Virus record (IMG/VR): IMGVR_UViG_3300036771_000036
Location: 1-64,000 of that record
Reading direction: 5' to 3' (one strand)
DNA from: a virus
Length of the DNA: 64,000 bases
The translations under genes were made by a program, and so were the position numbers. The notes below the pieces were generated by a model, which worked only from the letters and a program-made list of their open reading frames with translations, made no database searches and was not told the DNA's origin. This document shows, one piece after another, positions 31,336 to 42,500 of the stretch. Position 1 is the first letter of the stretch, and each line of letters starts with the position of its first letter.

Positions 31336-31809
31336 ATGTCAAGATTCAAGGATTTGGCAAGGGACAAGAACACCTTTTTAAACATGATCATCGGCAATGA
31401 GGAAGTTATGAAGGCGCTGGCGTACAACGAAAGGAATTTCCTTGAGAAAGAACCAGTTGCAAATTCAGAAGATTATATCTATGAACAGATCATGCCCTAT
31501 CGTTTCATTCCTGAAACACTTAGTGAAAAGAAGACTTTTATCACGATGACTTTCGATAATTTTAAGCCAGTAAACAATGTCTTTAAGACAGGGATGGTAA
31601 TTTTTGAGGTATTCACACACCAAGAGTTATTCAGAACCGATCATGGAGTGCTGAGGGTAGACTATATAATTAACAAGATTGATGAGCTTTTTAATGATGT
31701 TAGAGTTGCGGGGATTGGCAAGTTGGAGTATGCAAAGATGGGAAACTTGACAGTGAATGAAAAGTATCACGGTTCTTACATAGCATATAAAATGTATGAG
31801 AAGAATTGA
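31336..31809 (+). CDS. tail completion or terminator protein candidate
   Basis: 157 aa, mixed alpha/beta (NVFKTGMVIFEVFTHQELFR, DYIINKIDELFNDVRVAGIG). The size and the location two genes before the tail tube match tail-terminator proteins. The stop overlaps the next start (TTGA). Confidence 0.5.
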   Translation: MSRFKDLARDKNTFLNMIIGNEEVMKALAYNERNFLEKEPVANSEDYIYEQIMPYRFIPETLSEKKTFITMTFDNFKPVNNVFKTGMVIFEVFTHQELFRTDHGVLRVDYIINKIDELFNDVRVAGIGKLEYAKMGNLTVNEKYHGSYIAYKMYEKN

Positions 31810-32522
31810 TTAACCTAGAAGCCGTAAAACTAAGAACACTTGCCAACAAACCCATACTATACAAGAATTTAACTATAGCACCTAAAACTTTAAACTCAAT
31901 AATCGATGTAGGGTACGAGGAATATAACCATAAGCTTTACATTGTGAATTTAGCAGTTGAAAACTTATTGTTGCCGACCGAAGAAGATGTAAAAGTCGAT
32001 ATTAGTATGATTGAATTATTGATGGAGGCAGACAGTGATTCTTTGGTTGCATATTTATCAGCAATCTCATTTTTTATTAACGAGGAAATTGGACTGTCTC
32101 CAGACATGGAATCATTGATCATAGGTAAAGAAACGTTCTCTTTCAAAGAAGTGGACGACATTACAGATATAATTAAGATTCAAAATTGCGTCATAACTAA
32201 AGTCGATGATTTCAATCCCTTAAATGAAAATGTCAAAAAGCTAAGAGAGAAAATGTTGGCTAGACAAAGAAGACTTAAAGAGTTAAAAGGAGACGATGAT
32301 GAAGGAAAGTCTCTTAGTTTTTTAGATTTAATCTCGATACTATGCTCAAATGCCAATGGAATTAATATCACGAATGTTTTTGATTTAAACTTTTTTCAAT
32401 TTAACGATCAGTTCAACCGTATGAAGTTGCTAGATGACTACAACGTAAATGTTCAGGCACTCCTACACGGTGCTGATCCAAAAAAAACAAAACTAATACA
32501 CTGGATGTCAAAGGGAGAGTAG
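31806..32522 (+). CDS. phage structural or assembly protein
   Basis: 238 aa, helical and acidic (YKNLTIAPKTLNSIIDVGYE, KLREKMLARQRRLKELKG). It ends in HWMSKGE right before the tail tube gene. TTG overlaps the previous stop; ATT at the next codon is an alternative. It resembles small helical tail-assembly proteins; not assignable further. Confidence 0.5.
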   Translation: MINLEAVKLRTLANKPILYKNLTIAPKTLNSIIDVGYEEYNHKLYIVNLAVENLLLPTEEDVKVDISMIELLMEADSDSLVAYLSAISFFINEEIGLSPDMESLIIGKETFSFKEVDDITDIIKIQNCVITKVDDFNPLNENVKKLREKMLARQRRLKELKGDDDEGKSLSFLDLISILCSNANGINITNVFDLNFFQFNDQFNRMKLLDDYNVNVQALLHGADPKKTKLIHWMSKGE

Positions 32523-32573
32523 TCTATCGGACTGCTCATTTTTGTATGTCCAAAATAATGGAGGAAATTAAAA

Positions 32574-33308
32574 ATGCAATATGGTTCACGCGAAATTATG
32601 GACGTAGTATTGAAAGACCCAGCAACAGGAGAGCCAAAGGTATACCTAGAAAGTCTTACGACTTCTACATTTGAGTTCCAAGGATCGACAGTATATGCAC
32701 GCGGAGGCAAAGGACACCCTAAACGTATCGGTTGGGATTCTGAGAAAGACGTAACACTCAATATGGAGGATGCTTTGATTTCCAAAGAATCTCTAGGTGT
32801 ACTTACAGGTTCAGAGTTCAAAAAAGGCGTTAAAGCTGTACATAAGAAAGAAGTAATCACGATTGAAGAATTGAACACACTGACTCTAGAAAAAGAACCT
32901 CTGGCAACTAAACCTGCATTCTTTTATCGTACAGTAGATGGAACGTCTATGGGTGAGAAATTGGTATCTGCAACGCCTGTCACACAAGAAATTACTATTA
33001 CCGGATTGGCGGTAGGTGAGAAAGTGATTGCTGATTACTACTACAATGCTCCTGATACAACTCAAAGCATGACTGTTGCTTCGGACGTGTTCCCCGGAAC
33101 TTACCTGTTGGAAGGGACAACTATGTGGAGAAATGAAGATGGTATTGATGTGGAAGCAAAATACACAGTGCCTAAACTCAAAGTTCTGCCGGGATTCTCT
33201 ATTGGTATGGCATCTACTGGAGATCCGCAACCATTTACGTTTACTTGTGAGGTATTGAAAGATACTAAGTCGACAGCGATGGTAGTTATTGATTTGTTGG
33301 AAGACTAA
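32574..33308 (+). CDS. major tail tube protein
   Basis: 244 aa. The N-terminus (REIMDVVLKDPATGEPKVYL, then ESLTTSTFEFQGSTVYARGG) and PFTFTCEVLKDTKSTAMVVI near the end are typical of Firmicute siphophage tube proteins. It is an abundant virion protein that polymerises on the tape measure. GGAGGAAATTAAAA precedes ATG and a terminator follows, isolating it from the glycosyltransferases. Confidence 0.75.
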   Translation: MQYGSREIMDVVLKDPATGEPKVYLESLTTSTFEFQGSTVYARGGKGHPKRIGWDSEKDVTLNMEDALISKESLGVLTGSEFKKGVKAVHKKEVITIEELNTLTLEKEPLATKPAFFYRTVDGTSMGEKLVSATPVTQEITITGLAVGEKVIADYYYNAPDTTQSMTVASDVFPGTYLLEGTTMWRNEDGIDVEAKYTVPKLKVLPGFSIGMASTGDPQPFTFTCEVLKDTKSTAMVVIDLLED

Positions 33309-33309
33309 A

Positions 33310-33317
33310 AATACATA
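33310..33317 (+). promoter_or_regulatory. AATACATA motif after tail tube gene
   Basis: It begins one base after the stop codon and runs into the terminator stem that starts at 33317, upstream of the glycosyltransferase genes. Confidence 0.35.
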
Positions 33318-33349
33318 GGGCTGAGTCTAAACCGCTTAGCCCTGTTTTT
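33317..33349 (+). terminator. intrinsic terminator after tail tube gene
   Basis: AGGGCTGAG / CTTAGCCCT (one G-T) followed by GTTTTT. Confidence 0.75.
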
Positions 33350-33364
33350 CTATAGGAGTAAAAC

Positions 33365-34123
33365 ATGAAGACAATTACAATAGCCGCACCTGTTCGAAAT
33401 AGAGAATGGATACTTCCACAGTATTTATTAAAGATATTTGAGATCAATTACCCTAAATCATTAATCGATCTACACTTTGTTGTTAATGATAGTTTAGACA
33501 GAACATTTGATTTACTGACAGAATTTAAAAAAGACAATAAAGGATTGTACAATAATATCAGGATTGATGTTGTAAATAACAATGTACCCGAAGATGAACG
33601 AGAGTTTACGGTAAGGAATAAATACATATATAAGAGTTTGAGCAACTTAAAGAATTACATTATGAGCAAAGTTCGAACCGATAAATTGATGTTTATCGAT
33701 ACAGATATCCTTGTAAAACCTGATGTTATTACTAAGTTGCTTAAACACGGAAAGAACATTATATCGGGGTTGATTTACAATGGATATCTAACTAATAAAG
33801 AGAAGCCTTATCTACATCCCAATGTTATGAGGTTGAATGATGCAGGACAATATCATCATGTTGCAAACTATCATGTGAAAAATGCTCCTTTTTCACTTTG
33901 TTCTCGCGTCGAGAAGGTTGATTTGACTGGAGCGATTATTCTTTTGGATAAGTCCGTATACAAAACAATTAGGTACGGTTTCCATCCACAAGGCGAGGAT
34001 GCATATTTTTGCAAGATGGCTCAAGACAATGGCTTTGAGCTTTTTTGTGATTTGTTTGCCTATTCGCAACACATTATGTCGCCACAATATCTAGAACTAT
34101 ATAAAAAGGGAGAATTAAATTAA
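33365..34123 (+). CDS. GT-A type glycosyltransferase
   Basis: 252 aa. The N-terminal Rossmann-like start (KTITIAAPVRNREWILPQYL) and the metal-binding DxD in MFIDTDILVKPD are classic for family-2-like glycosyltransferases using nucleotide sugars. The C-terminal HPQGEDAYFCKMAQDNG gives the catalytic-base ED region. No TM segment, so it acts in the cytoplasm. Its stop overlaps the next ATG. Placed between tail tube and tape-measure genes, it may glycosylate a virion protein; alternatively it could modify host surface polymers. Confidence 0.8.
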   Translation: MKTITIAAPVRNREWILPQYLLKIFEINYPKSLIDLHFVVNDSLDRTFDLLTEFKKDNKGLYNNIRIDVVNNNVPEDEREFTVRNKYIYKSLSNLKNYIMSKVRTDKLMFIDTDILVKPDVITKLLKHGKNIISGLIYNGYLTNKEKPYLHPNVMRLNDAGQYHHVANYHVKNAPFSLCSRVEKVDLTGAIILLDKSVYKTIRYGFHPQGEDAYFCKMAQDNGFELFCDLFAYSQHIMSPQYLELYKKGELN

Positions 34124-35163
34124 TGAAATCAGATAAACAAATTACAGTTATTTACCCACCAACCGTGGACTATTACATGCTCTTTCAGCGTCCACAACAA
34201 TTACTCAAGGCACTGTCTAAGATTCAAAATGTCAGATCTATTTTCATCACTTCAGAGGTGTTCAAGAAACTGCCAAAGCCAATTGTTGAAATCAACAAGG
34301 ATATGTATGTCGTAAGTGGAAACTCAGACTATGCGTCACTGGTAAAAGGTAAAGTTGTGTTTTGGGTATCATATCCAGATCATATTGACTATCCATTAAC
34401 GGTACAGAAAGATGTTGTAGTATTTGATGCAATAGATAATCCCGTTGAAGAATTTTCCTATTGGGCAAAGAATCTAAAAAGAGCAATTGATAAGGCAGAT
34501 TTGATTTCATGTACGGCAAATGTACTTTTTGAGCAGCACAGTAAAAATGAAAATAAACCAGTTTTTCTTTGCCCTAATGGTGGAGACTATGACCACTTTA
34601 AGAAAGCCAAAAAGAAACTTGAGAAGCCATCAGACTTTCCTGTATTTGAGAATGACAAAGAAGTGATTGGATTTTATGGTGCTCTTGCATCGTGGCTAGA
34701 TATTGAACTGATTCAAAAGATTGCTGAGAAATTCAATGTTGTTCTGATTGGTAAAAATCAATACTATCCTGTTGAAGTTGTGCATCCTAATATTGCAAAC
34801 ATTGAGCATAAGGACTATTCGCAATTGCCCTATTACCTTTCACACTTCGACGTTGCTATGATTCCATTTAAGTTGACTGAGATGATGAAGGGTTGTGATC
34901 CGGTTAAATTACAAGAGTATTTGTCTAGCGGTAAACCTGTAGTAGCAACTGAAATTGAGGATGTAGTCGCTAATTTCTCTGATGTTGTAGATTTTATTAA
35001 CATAGATAATTGTCATGAGGTTATTGAAAAAGCAATCAAGGAAAATAGTAGTGAGAAGGAACAGGCGCGTATTCAAACAGCTATCAATAACTCATGGGAT
35101 GTAAGAGCACAGACTGCAATCAAAACTATAAATGAGTATATGACAACCAAGGGAGATGAATAA
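34123..35163 (+). CDS. GT-B (family 4-like) glycosyltransferase
   Basis: 346 aa. The N-terminus (VIYPPTVDYYMLFQRPQQLL) and the C-terminal donor-binding region (CDPVKLQEYLSSGKPVVATE) fit the E-x7-E-type nucleotide-sugar site of GT4 enzymes. It begins within the stop of the GT-A gene and ends next to the tail chaperone ATG, so the pair is co-transcribed with tail assembly genes. Both sugars and acceptor are unknown. Confidence 0.8.
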   Translation: MKSDKQITVIYPPTVDYYMLFQRPQQLLKALSKIQNVRSIFITSEVFKKLPKPIVEINKDMYVVSGNSDYASLVKGKVVFWVSYPDHIDYPLTVQKDVVVFDAIDNPVEEFSYWAKNLKRAIDKADLISCTANVLFEQHSKNENKPVFLCPNGGDYDHFKKAKKKLEKPSDFPVFENDKEVIGFYGALASWLDIELIQKIAEKFNVVLIGKNQYYPVEVVHPNIANIEHKDYSQLPYYLSHFDVAMIPFKLTEMMKGCDPVKLQEYLSSGKPVVATEIEDVVANFSDVVDFINIDNCHEVIEKAIKENSSEKEQARIQTAINNSWDVRAQTAIKTINEYMTTKGDE

Positions 35164-35646
35164 ATGGCAAAATCAAATAAATTCACACTAGCCAAACTTA
35201 ATGCTATTGATAATAAAAATAATCAACGTAAAACAATTTATGTAACTCCTGAGAAATATGAAGTTAATATACATACACATTTCCGCGAATCACTGATGGA
35301 GGATGTAGTAACAGAATATATTGCTCTGGTTGAGGAATTGCGAAATAAAACTGAGCTTGACGATGTAATGATTCGTGGAACACTGAGTCTATTTAACGTA
35401 TTGGTAATGAAGAAATTCACTGACCTTCCATTTCCGAAGAAGATGGATTTGGGCAGTCTGATCGCGATTTCAAGAAAGTTTATGGACAACGGGATTACAA
35501 ATGAAGTAATCAATTCATTCCCAAAAGAAGAAACAGACAAACTTGAACAACGATTCAAAGTAGCCCAGCAAAATGCAGCGAAAATAATTGCTGAAATGGC
35601 GGTTACTTCAGTTGCTCAAGCTCAGGAAATTTCTGATGCAAATTAA
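35164..35646 (+). CDS. tail assembly chaperone candidate
   Basis: 160 aa, helical. FRESLMEDVVTEYIALVEEL and DLGSLIAISRKFMDNGITNE resemble the gpG-type chaperones encoded upstream of tape measures. I looked for a slippery heptamer giving a GT-type frameshift product and found none in the right phase. It overlaps the following gene by 11 bases. Confidence 0.55.
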   Translation: MAKSNKFTLAKLNAIDNKNNQRKTIYVTPEKYEVNIHTHFRESLMEDVVTEYIALVEELRNKTELDDVMIRGTLSLFNVLVMKKFTDLPFPKKMDLGSLIAISRKFMDNGITNEVINSFPKEETDKLEQRFKVAQQNAAKIIAEMAVTSVAQAQEISDAN

Positions 35647-36067
35647 GACACAGAGAGACCTTGAGAGATTCTTAAAGCAACTTCAACAACCAGTTACTAA
35701 GGCACTAAATGGCAATGTAGCTCAAGCTGTTAAGAAAGTAATGAAGGATAAAGTACAAACGGAAGTCTATGACCCATATAAGCCTAGTGTATATCAGCGA
35801 ACAGGTAAATTAGGTAGTGAAGAGAGTATGGAATCCAATATTATCAATGACACCACCTTAGTAGTTGAAAATGTTCGCTCTGATGGAGACAGAAATGTGG
35901 CTGAAATTGTGGAGACAGGTAATGGATATACATACGATTTTCAGTATTCAGGTATTGCTCGACCATTCACTGAAGCTACACGAGAAGAGTTAGTAAACAC
36001 AGGAGCCCATTTAGCGGCTTTGTATCAGGGTTTGAAGCAACAGGGAATAAACGTAGAAAAGAAATAA
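35636..36067 (+). CDS. HK97-gp10-like tail component
   Basis: 143 aa. MQIKTQRDLERFLKQLQQPV, then VYDPYKPSVYQRTGKLGS: the Y-R-TG-L pattern after an N-terminal helix is typical of the gp10-like minor tail or tail-terminator family. ATG 35636 overlaps the previous stop; the longer open frame upstream lacks a ribosome site. Confidence 0.6.
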   Translation: MQIKTQRDLERFLKQLQQPVTKALNGNVAQAVKKVMKDKVQTEVYDPYKPSVYQRTGKLGSEESMESNIINDTTLVVENVRSDGDRNVAEIVETGNGYTYDFQYSGIARPFTEATREELVNTGAHLAALYQGLKQQGINVEKK

Positions 36068-36080
36068 GGGAGAATTAAAT

Positions 36081-36506
36081 ATGAAGATTCAAAATAAAGC
36101 TTTGGAACTATTCATTCTGCATTTGCGCTCACTAAACTTGGAACATGACATGACTGGAAGTAGAATGAGAACGCGATTGGTAAGAATGTTATTGTCACAT
36201 TACGAAGAAATTATGAATGAGGCTAGTGAAGTTAATCTTAAGTATACAAAGAAGAATGATGATGGAACTGTGTACTTGGAAGATGAGATTGTGCAGTTTA
36301 CTGATCCAGAAGCACGAAAAAAAGAATTGATTGAAATTGGAAATGAGTTCACCATCATTGAACAAAACGAGGCAAATAAGCAAATGTTGTTGTCTGTTAG
36401 AGAGTCAGTCATTAACATCATTCCATTTGAACTAAAAGATACAGATGCAGAATTATACGATGAATTCTGTGAAATTGTTGAACAAATTAAATACGAAGAA
36501 ACATGA
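36081..36506 (+). CDS. small helical tail assembly protein
   Basis: 141 aa, acidic and helical (NKALELFILHLRSLNLEHDM, KDTDAELYDEFCEIVEQIKY). GGGAG precedes ATG. It is the last gene before the tape measure; possibly the second tail chaperone, encoded separately instead of through a frameshift. Followed by a terminator. Confidence 0.55.
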   Translation: MKIQNKALELFILHLRSLNLEHDMTGSRMRTRLVRMLLSHYEEIMNEASEVNLKYTKKNDDGTVYLEDEIVQFTDPEARKKELIEIGNEFTIIEQNEANKQMLLSVRESVINIIPFELKDTDAELYDEFCEIVEQIKYEET

Positions 36507-36535
36507 GAAGCGGTCATTTGAATCGCTTCTTTTTT
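36506..36535 (+). terminator. intrinsic terminator before tape measure gene
   Basis: AGAAGCG / CGCTTCT with 11-base loop and T-run. Confidence 0.75.
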
Positions 36536-36580
36536 ATTTCTCTTTAGACATTAGAAGCAAAAAGGAAGTGGTTTAAGTTA

Positions 36581-39500
36581 ATGGATAATCGATTAAAAAT
36601 CATGGTGGAAGCTGGCATAAATGTTGGCTCAAGCCTGAAGAATATTAACGAAGAAATTAAGGGTATAGGTAAACATCCGTCTCTTCAGAAGTTGAATTTG
36701 TCAGTTAGTGTTGATAAATCGTTTGTCAAGGCGATGAATGAGTTTGTAGCAGCAACTAAAGTATTGAGTACTGCACTAGAACAGCAACAGAAAGTAATTA
36801 ATGAATCAGTAAAGACAACGAAAATGCTGGATGGTTCTATTGAAAAAGTTACACAGAGACAACTTGCTAATGGGTCCATCATTACTCAGACAACGAAGAA
36901 GATTAATGAAGAAACTAAAGCGTTAAATGATCAGAAGAAAACACTTAATGATTTATCTAAGGAACTCAATGGCTATACATTAGCAAGTTCAAGAGCTACT
37001 AAAAATAAGCTTGGAGAAGCAACAGGTAGTAAGAATACATATGCAAACGATAAGAATCAAAAGGTAACAGTTAATTTAGATAACTCTGGAAATGTTAAGA
37101 ACTATTCTGAGCTTACAAATTACCTGAAACAAAAAGAAGAAACTCTAAAGAAATCTGAAGCACTAGATAAAGCTCATTATCAGGCATTACAAGAGGATCA
37201 GGCAAGAAGAATTGCACTGATTAATAAGAATCTCAAAGAAGAAGAACAGCGTAATCAACAGTTTGTTAACCAATTACGTACTCGGTTTGCCGAAGAGCAA
37301 AAAATTGCTCGTAATCGTGATGCATTAGATAAGGCACATGCAGCAGCAATAACTGAGAATTTGAATAGAAAAAAAGCCGTAGCAGATATGGAAGCAAAGA
37401 TTACGGCGGCTCAATCTAAGTTTAAGGGTAACGCTTCAGCAGTAGCAGAGTTAACTGCGCTAAATGCTCAATTAGGGAATATATCAAAAGTTAGCAATTA
37501 TAAAAATGCATTAACCGAGTTACAGACCAAGTTAACACAGATCACATCACAAGCCAAGTTAGCAGGAAATGAAGCTAAAACACTTGGACAGCGTTTTGCT
37601 GATGCGGCATCTAAAGTGGCTTTATGGGGTGGAGCAACAACATCTCTTTATACAGTCATTAGAGCTTTGAAAGATATGACCAATATCATCATCCAAGTAG
37701 ATAGCCAAGTAACACAACTCAAACGTGTGATGGATGAGTCAACTGATTTTGAAGGTATGCTGAGTCGTAGTATTCAATTGGCTAATGAGTTAGGCAGAAG
37801 TATAACAGAAGTAAATGAGAATGCTATAGGTTTTGCTCGTATGGGCTTCGATGAAGATCAGACGATGAACCTTGCCAAAACCTCTACTCTATTACAAAAC
37901 ATATCCGAATTAACACCTCAAGAATCAGTAGATACACTTACAGCGGCAATGACTATTTTTAACGTTGAAGCTGGAAAAAGTATTGAAATCGCTAATAAAT
38001 TGAATGAGATAGACAATAATTTCGCAGTTACGACCCAGAACCTAGCAACATCTATGACTAGAGCTGGAGCCAGTGCCAATACCTTTGGTGTTTCTATGGA
38101 AGAGTTGTTGGGACACACAACCGCAATTGCGACAGCCACTCGAGAAAGTGGAGCAATTATCGGCAACTCATTAAAATCCGTGTACTCTCGTATAACTACT
38201 ATGGATAAATCTGAAGGTGTCCTTGCGGAAGCCGGGGTATCTATGCGTGATTTAAGTGGTGAGACTCGTGATGTTTCAGATATCATTGCTGAATTAGCGG
38301 GTAAATGGAATGGACTATCCAAGGAAACGCAACAGAACACAGCAGTGAATCTAGCTGGTAGATATCAGTTAACCAGATTTTTGGCACTTATGCAAAACTT
38401 TCCAATTGCAATTGAAGCTACAGAAACAGCCCTTCATTCTCAAGGTTCAGCGACAAGAGAAAATGAAAAGTACATGCAATCCCTTGAAGCACGAATCCAA
38501 AAGATGAAAACTGCTTGGGAAACTCTGTCGGTAGCTTTTGGTGAAAAGCTTATAAGCAATTCAATAGTCGACATTACATCTCTGATGTCTGGACTCATGA
38601 ATACCGTAGCTTATTTAGTTGATCATGTTGGAGCTTTACCAGTAGTATTTGGTATTGCAAGCTTAGGAGTTATGGCTTTACGTACAAGCTTTAGATTGTT
38701 GATTATTGAAATTGTAAAAACAGTTTCATCGGTAACAGGTTTGAAATTGCAATCTATCGCTGCTTCTGGTGGATTGGGCACTCTATCCATGTCAGCTATT
38801 AAGGCAAAATTAACAATGCAGGGCTTGAAAGCTTCAATACTTACTGTCGGTGTAGCCTTGAAAGGATTATTAATAACATCTGGAATAGGATTACTTTTTG
38901 TTGGACTTGGTTGGGCGATTGAAAAAGTTATTGGCCTCTTTTCTGATGCAACTAAAGCTACCGAAGACTTCACTGACAAAGCTGAGGAATTAAATCAGAA
39001 ACAATATGACTTATCTAACCTCAAGGCGTTATCCAAAGAATACGATGAATTGTCTAAAAAGACCGAATTAAGCTTTGAAGAAAAGTCGCGTCTAGCTCAA
39101 ATCGAGAGTGAATTGTCAAGTAAATACAACATAACCACCACTAGTGTAGATGGACAAACGAAGTCCTATGAAGAAAATAATAAGGCCATCCAAACTCAAC
39201 TTGGATTAAAAGAAGATGAGTTAAAAGCTGCAAGATTAGCCGCAGAAATTGAATATAATTCTAATGCAGATAAAATTGAGCGTGACATTGAAAAAGAAAA
39301 GAAAGCTTTGCTTGAGAGAGAAAAAGCATATGATGATGCGTTGGCTGCGTATGAAGCAAATAAAACTGAATGGGCAAAGTATGATCCTGTTAAAGACAGT
39401 TATGAGTATGGAATAGGTAAGAGGGCAAATGAGAGATTAGCAGTAGCACTAAAAGAGCAGGATGCTTTATTAACAGAATCTAAAACATCTCTCCAGACTA

Positions 39501-42500
39501 CGCTAAATGCTAAGGTGCTTGCCTACAAAGGAGCAGGTCAATCTTTCGTTGATGAGCAAGAATCAAACAATGTTGAAATTAAAGGTCTCACTCGCGAATT
39601 CTTAGATATTTATGCCGCTGCCGCCGCCGAAAGCGGAGTCTCATCCAACGAGTTTAGTGAGAACATTAAAAAAGTCTTCTATTCAATTCAGCGTAATGAC
39701 TTAGCCAATGCAGAAGAAGGAATGAATCTTCTCAAAGAAATGCCGGGAATTACAGATCTTACTGCAACTTCACTTAGAAACCTATCAGCGGCACTTTCAC
39801 GTCAAAACTATCAGCCAGTTGCAGAAGGTCTTGATGGTGTTGCTGATTCAGCAGATAACTTAAGCAATGCTACTGATCAAACTGGTCAAAAAGTGAGTGT
39901 CATGTCTCAAAAATTAAATGAGATGGCTGCTTGGGCTACTGAGTCAAAAGAAGATCTGGAACTGTTGAATAAGGCTCAAACTGAACTTGCTAAAAAGAAT
40001 ACTCTTTCTGCTGACACTGTTAAAAAGATGAATGACAAGTATGGAGACTTCATAAAAGTTACAGGACTCAGCAAAGATAAAATTCTAGAATTTATTAAAG
40101 CTCGTAAAGATGAGAAGAAAAGTTTTATTGATACTGAGATTGAGAAAACAAATGTATTGATTAAAGCTTCGCTAACTAGGATTGCTACCATTGAAGCAGA
40201 GATGAGCGCAAGACAGAAAGCCATCAATCAAATCAAGGAAGAATACTCCGATATTGCAGGAAAAGATACCCTTGAAGACATTAAAACCGAATCTCGAATG
40301 GGCGGTATCAGGTCTGCTATTTCCGATAAGCAAGTCGATCTGACTGAAGAAAAAGACAAGTTAAATGAGCTTATGGGCATTCTAAATACTTGGAAAGGTA
40401 TTGGTTCAGATGTAAACGAGGTAATTAAGAATGGCGATAAAGCTGTACAGGATGCAACGAAATCCAATGACAAGTCTAATCAGTCATACACTGATACTAA
40501 TGAGATTCTGACCGAAACACAGAAGAAACTTCTCAGTCTGGCTGATGCAATCAAGAAAGTTCAGAACGAACGTAGCACCATGGTTAAAGGTTCGAAAGAG
40601 TACATTGCGAGTCTCAAAGAAGAGAAGAAATTGCTTGATGAAAAAATCGCCAAGCAAGAGGACGCGCTTAAGAATCCTTCTGAACTTGTTTCAACAAAAA
40701 TTAAGACAACCACTAAAGCAGCACCGGGAGAATCTGCACCAACATCGACTTCCACATCTACGTCCTCTAATAAATCCTCTACTTCATCTGGGTCTGGTAC
40801 AAAGCTAGATACAATGCTTAGTGCTGCATTAGGAATGCAGGGTCAATTTAAATATCAACAAATTGGTGGGAAGTTTAAAGGAACGTTTGAGGAATTTAAG
40901 AAACGTGCTCTTGCTGACTGCTCCCAATTTGTACAAGAATTCTTTGAAGAGTTTATGGATATTACTCTTCCTCGTACTGCTGCTCAACAATCACAACAGG
41001 GAACTGCTGTAGCCAAAAAGGATTTGAAAAAGGGCGACCTTATTTTCTTTGAAACAAAAAAAGGTTATGAAGCATCTCATGTTGGTATTTATACGGGTAA
41101 CGGTAAATTTATTCAGATGGGTACGAAAAGTGGACTTAGCGAACAGAGCTTAGACAGTAGCTATTGGGCGCCGAAATACCGTAGCGCTAGACGTATTAAT
41201 GGTGTTGGTGAATCTACTTCAACTACTAGTGCCCCATCAACGAATAGCTCAGCTACAAAAGTTAAGACTACTAGCTCTGATGGAAAGACTACAACTGAAA
41301 TTGTTAATGCTACAGCCAAAGAAAGAGAAGATGCTGTACGTGATACTGATCTAACAAACTCATCGGATAAAGCCCAGTCATATCAGTTAGGAATAGAAAT
41401 TGTTGAAGGCGTAATTGCAGGATCAGAAAGTGCAATTTCAGCATTGCAGTCCAAACGTGAACTATCAGCAAATAAACAAAGTCGATATACACAGGATAGT
41501 CCTGAATGGCGCAAAGAGGAAATGGCACAAAGTAGCTATCTTCAGCAAGAGCAGAAGTTAGTTGAGCAAGAAAATAAAGATATTCGCCAACAACTTATTG
41601 AACAGAAGATTACCAAAGGTGAATATGATCTCAAACTAGCTGAGAATAGTGCCAAGTGGTGGGATTATCAAGCTCAAATTGACGAGAAGCGTAAGAATGT
41701 ATTTGATAGTCAACTTTCTTCATACGATAAACAAATTAAAGCAGATGATGATGCATTAGCTATATCTGATGCTAATTTGAAGTTAATGACAGAAGGTTCA
41801 GTTGAGTACAATAAAGAGTTAAAAAGTCAGATCCCTATTCTTGAACATAAGAGTTCAGTATTAGCCAAAGAGATTGAATACACCAAGTCTCTGCTTGCAA
41901 GCGGTAAATTGAATGCTGAAATGACTGCATACTACAATGATCGACTGCAAACATTTAATCTTACTTTACTTGACACAAACTCAGCCTTAGCCGATGTTAA
42001 TAAAACTCTTAAGGATATGCGTGAATCTGCTGCTGACAATATCATTGAAGAGTACAAAAAAGTCATTGAACAACGGCGTGACTTGGAACTAGAAGCACTT
42101 GACCAACTTCGTGAAAAAGAAGATAAACGTCATGAAAAAGCTATTAAAAATATCGATGACGAGCAAAAGAAATTCGAGAATTATATTAATGCTCGACTTA
42201 AGGCTTTTGACCGTGAGAATACTGGAGTTGATTATACTGAAGAACTCCAGAAGAAAATGGATGAGCGTCAGAAGATTACAAATAAGCTTAATGAAATATC
42301 TGGCGATAAGTCAATGGATGCAAAGGCTAGACGTAAAGAATTAAATGATCAACTCGCAGCCATTGATGAAGAAATTCGGAAGTTTGAGCGTGATCGTGAA
42401 CGCGAGTTAATCAAGCAGGGCTTACAAGACCAGCTGGATGATCACAAGAATTACAATGATAAAATCAAGGATGAGGAAGATAAAGCTCACCAAGATACAT

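Noticed and set aside
35580-35650. Programmed frameshift in the tail chaperone genes
   Set aside because: AAATTTC occurs near the end of the first ORF but in the wrong phase; the following ORFs have their own starts and ribosome sites.
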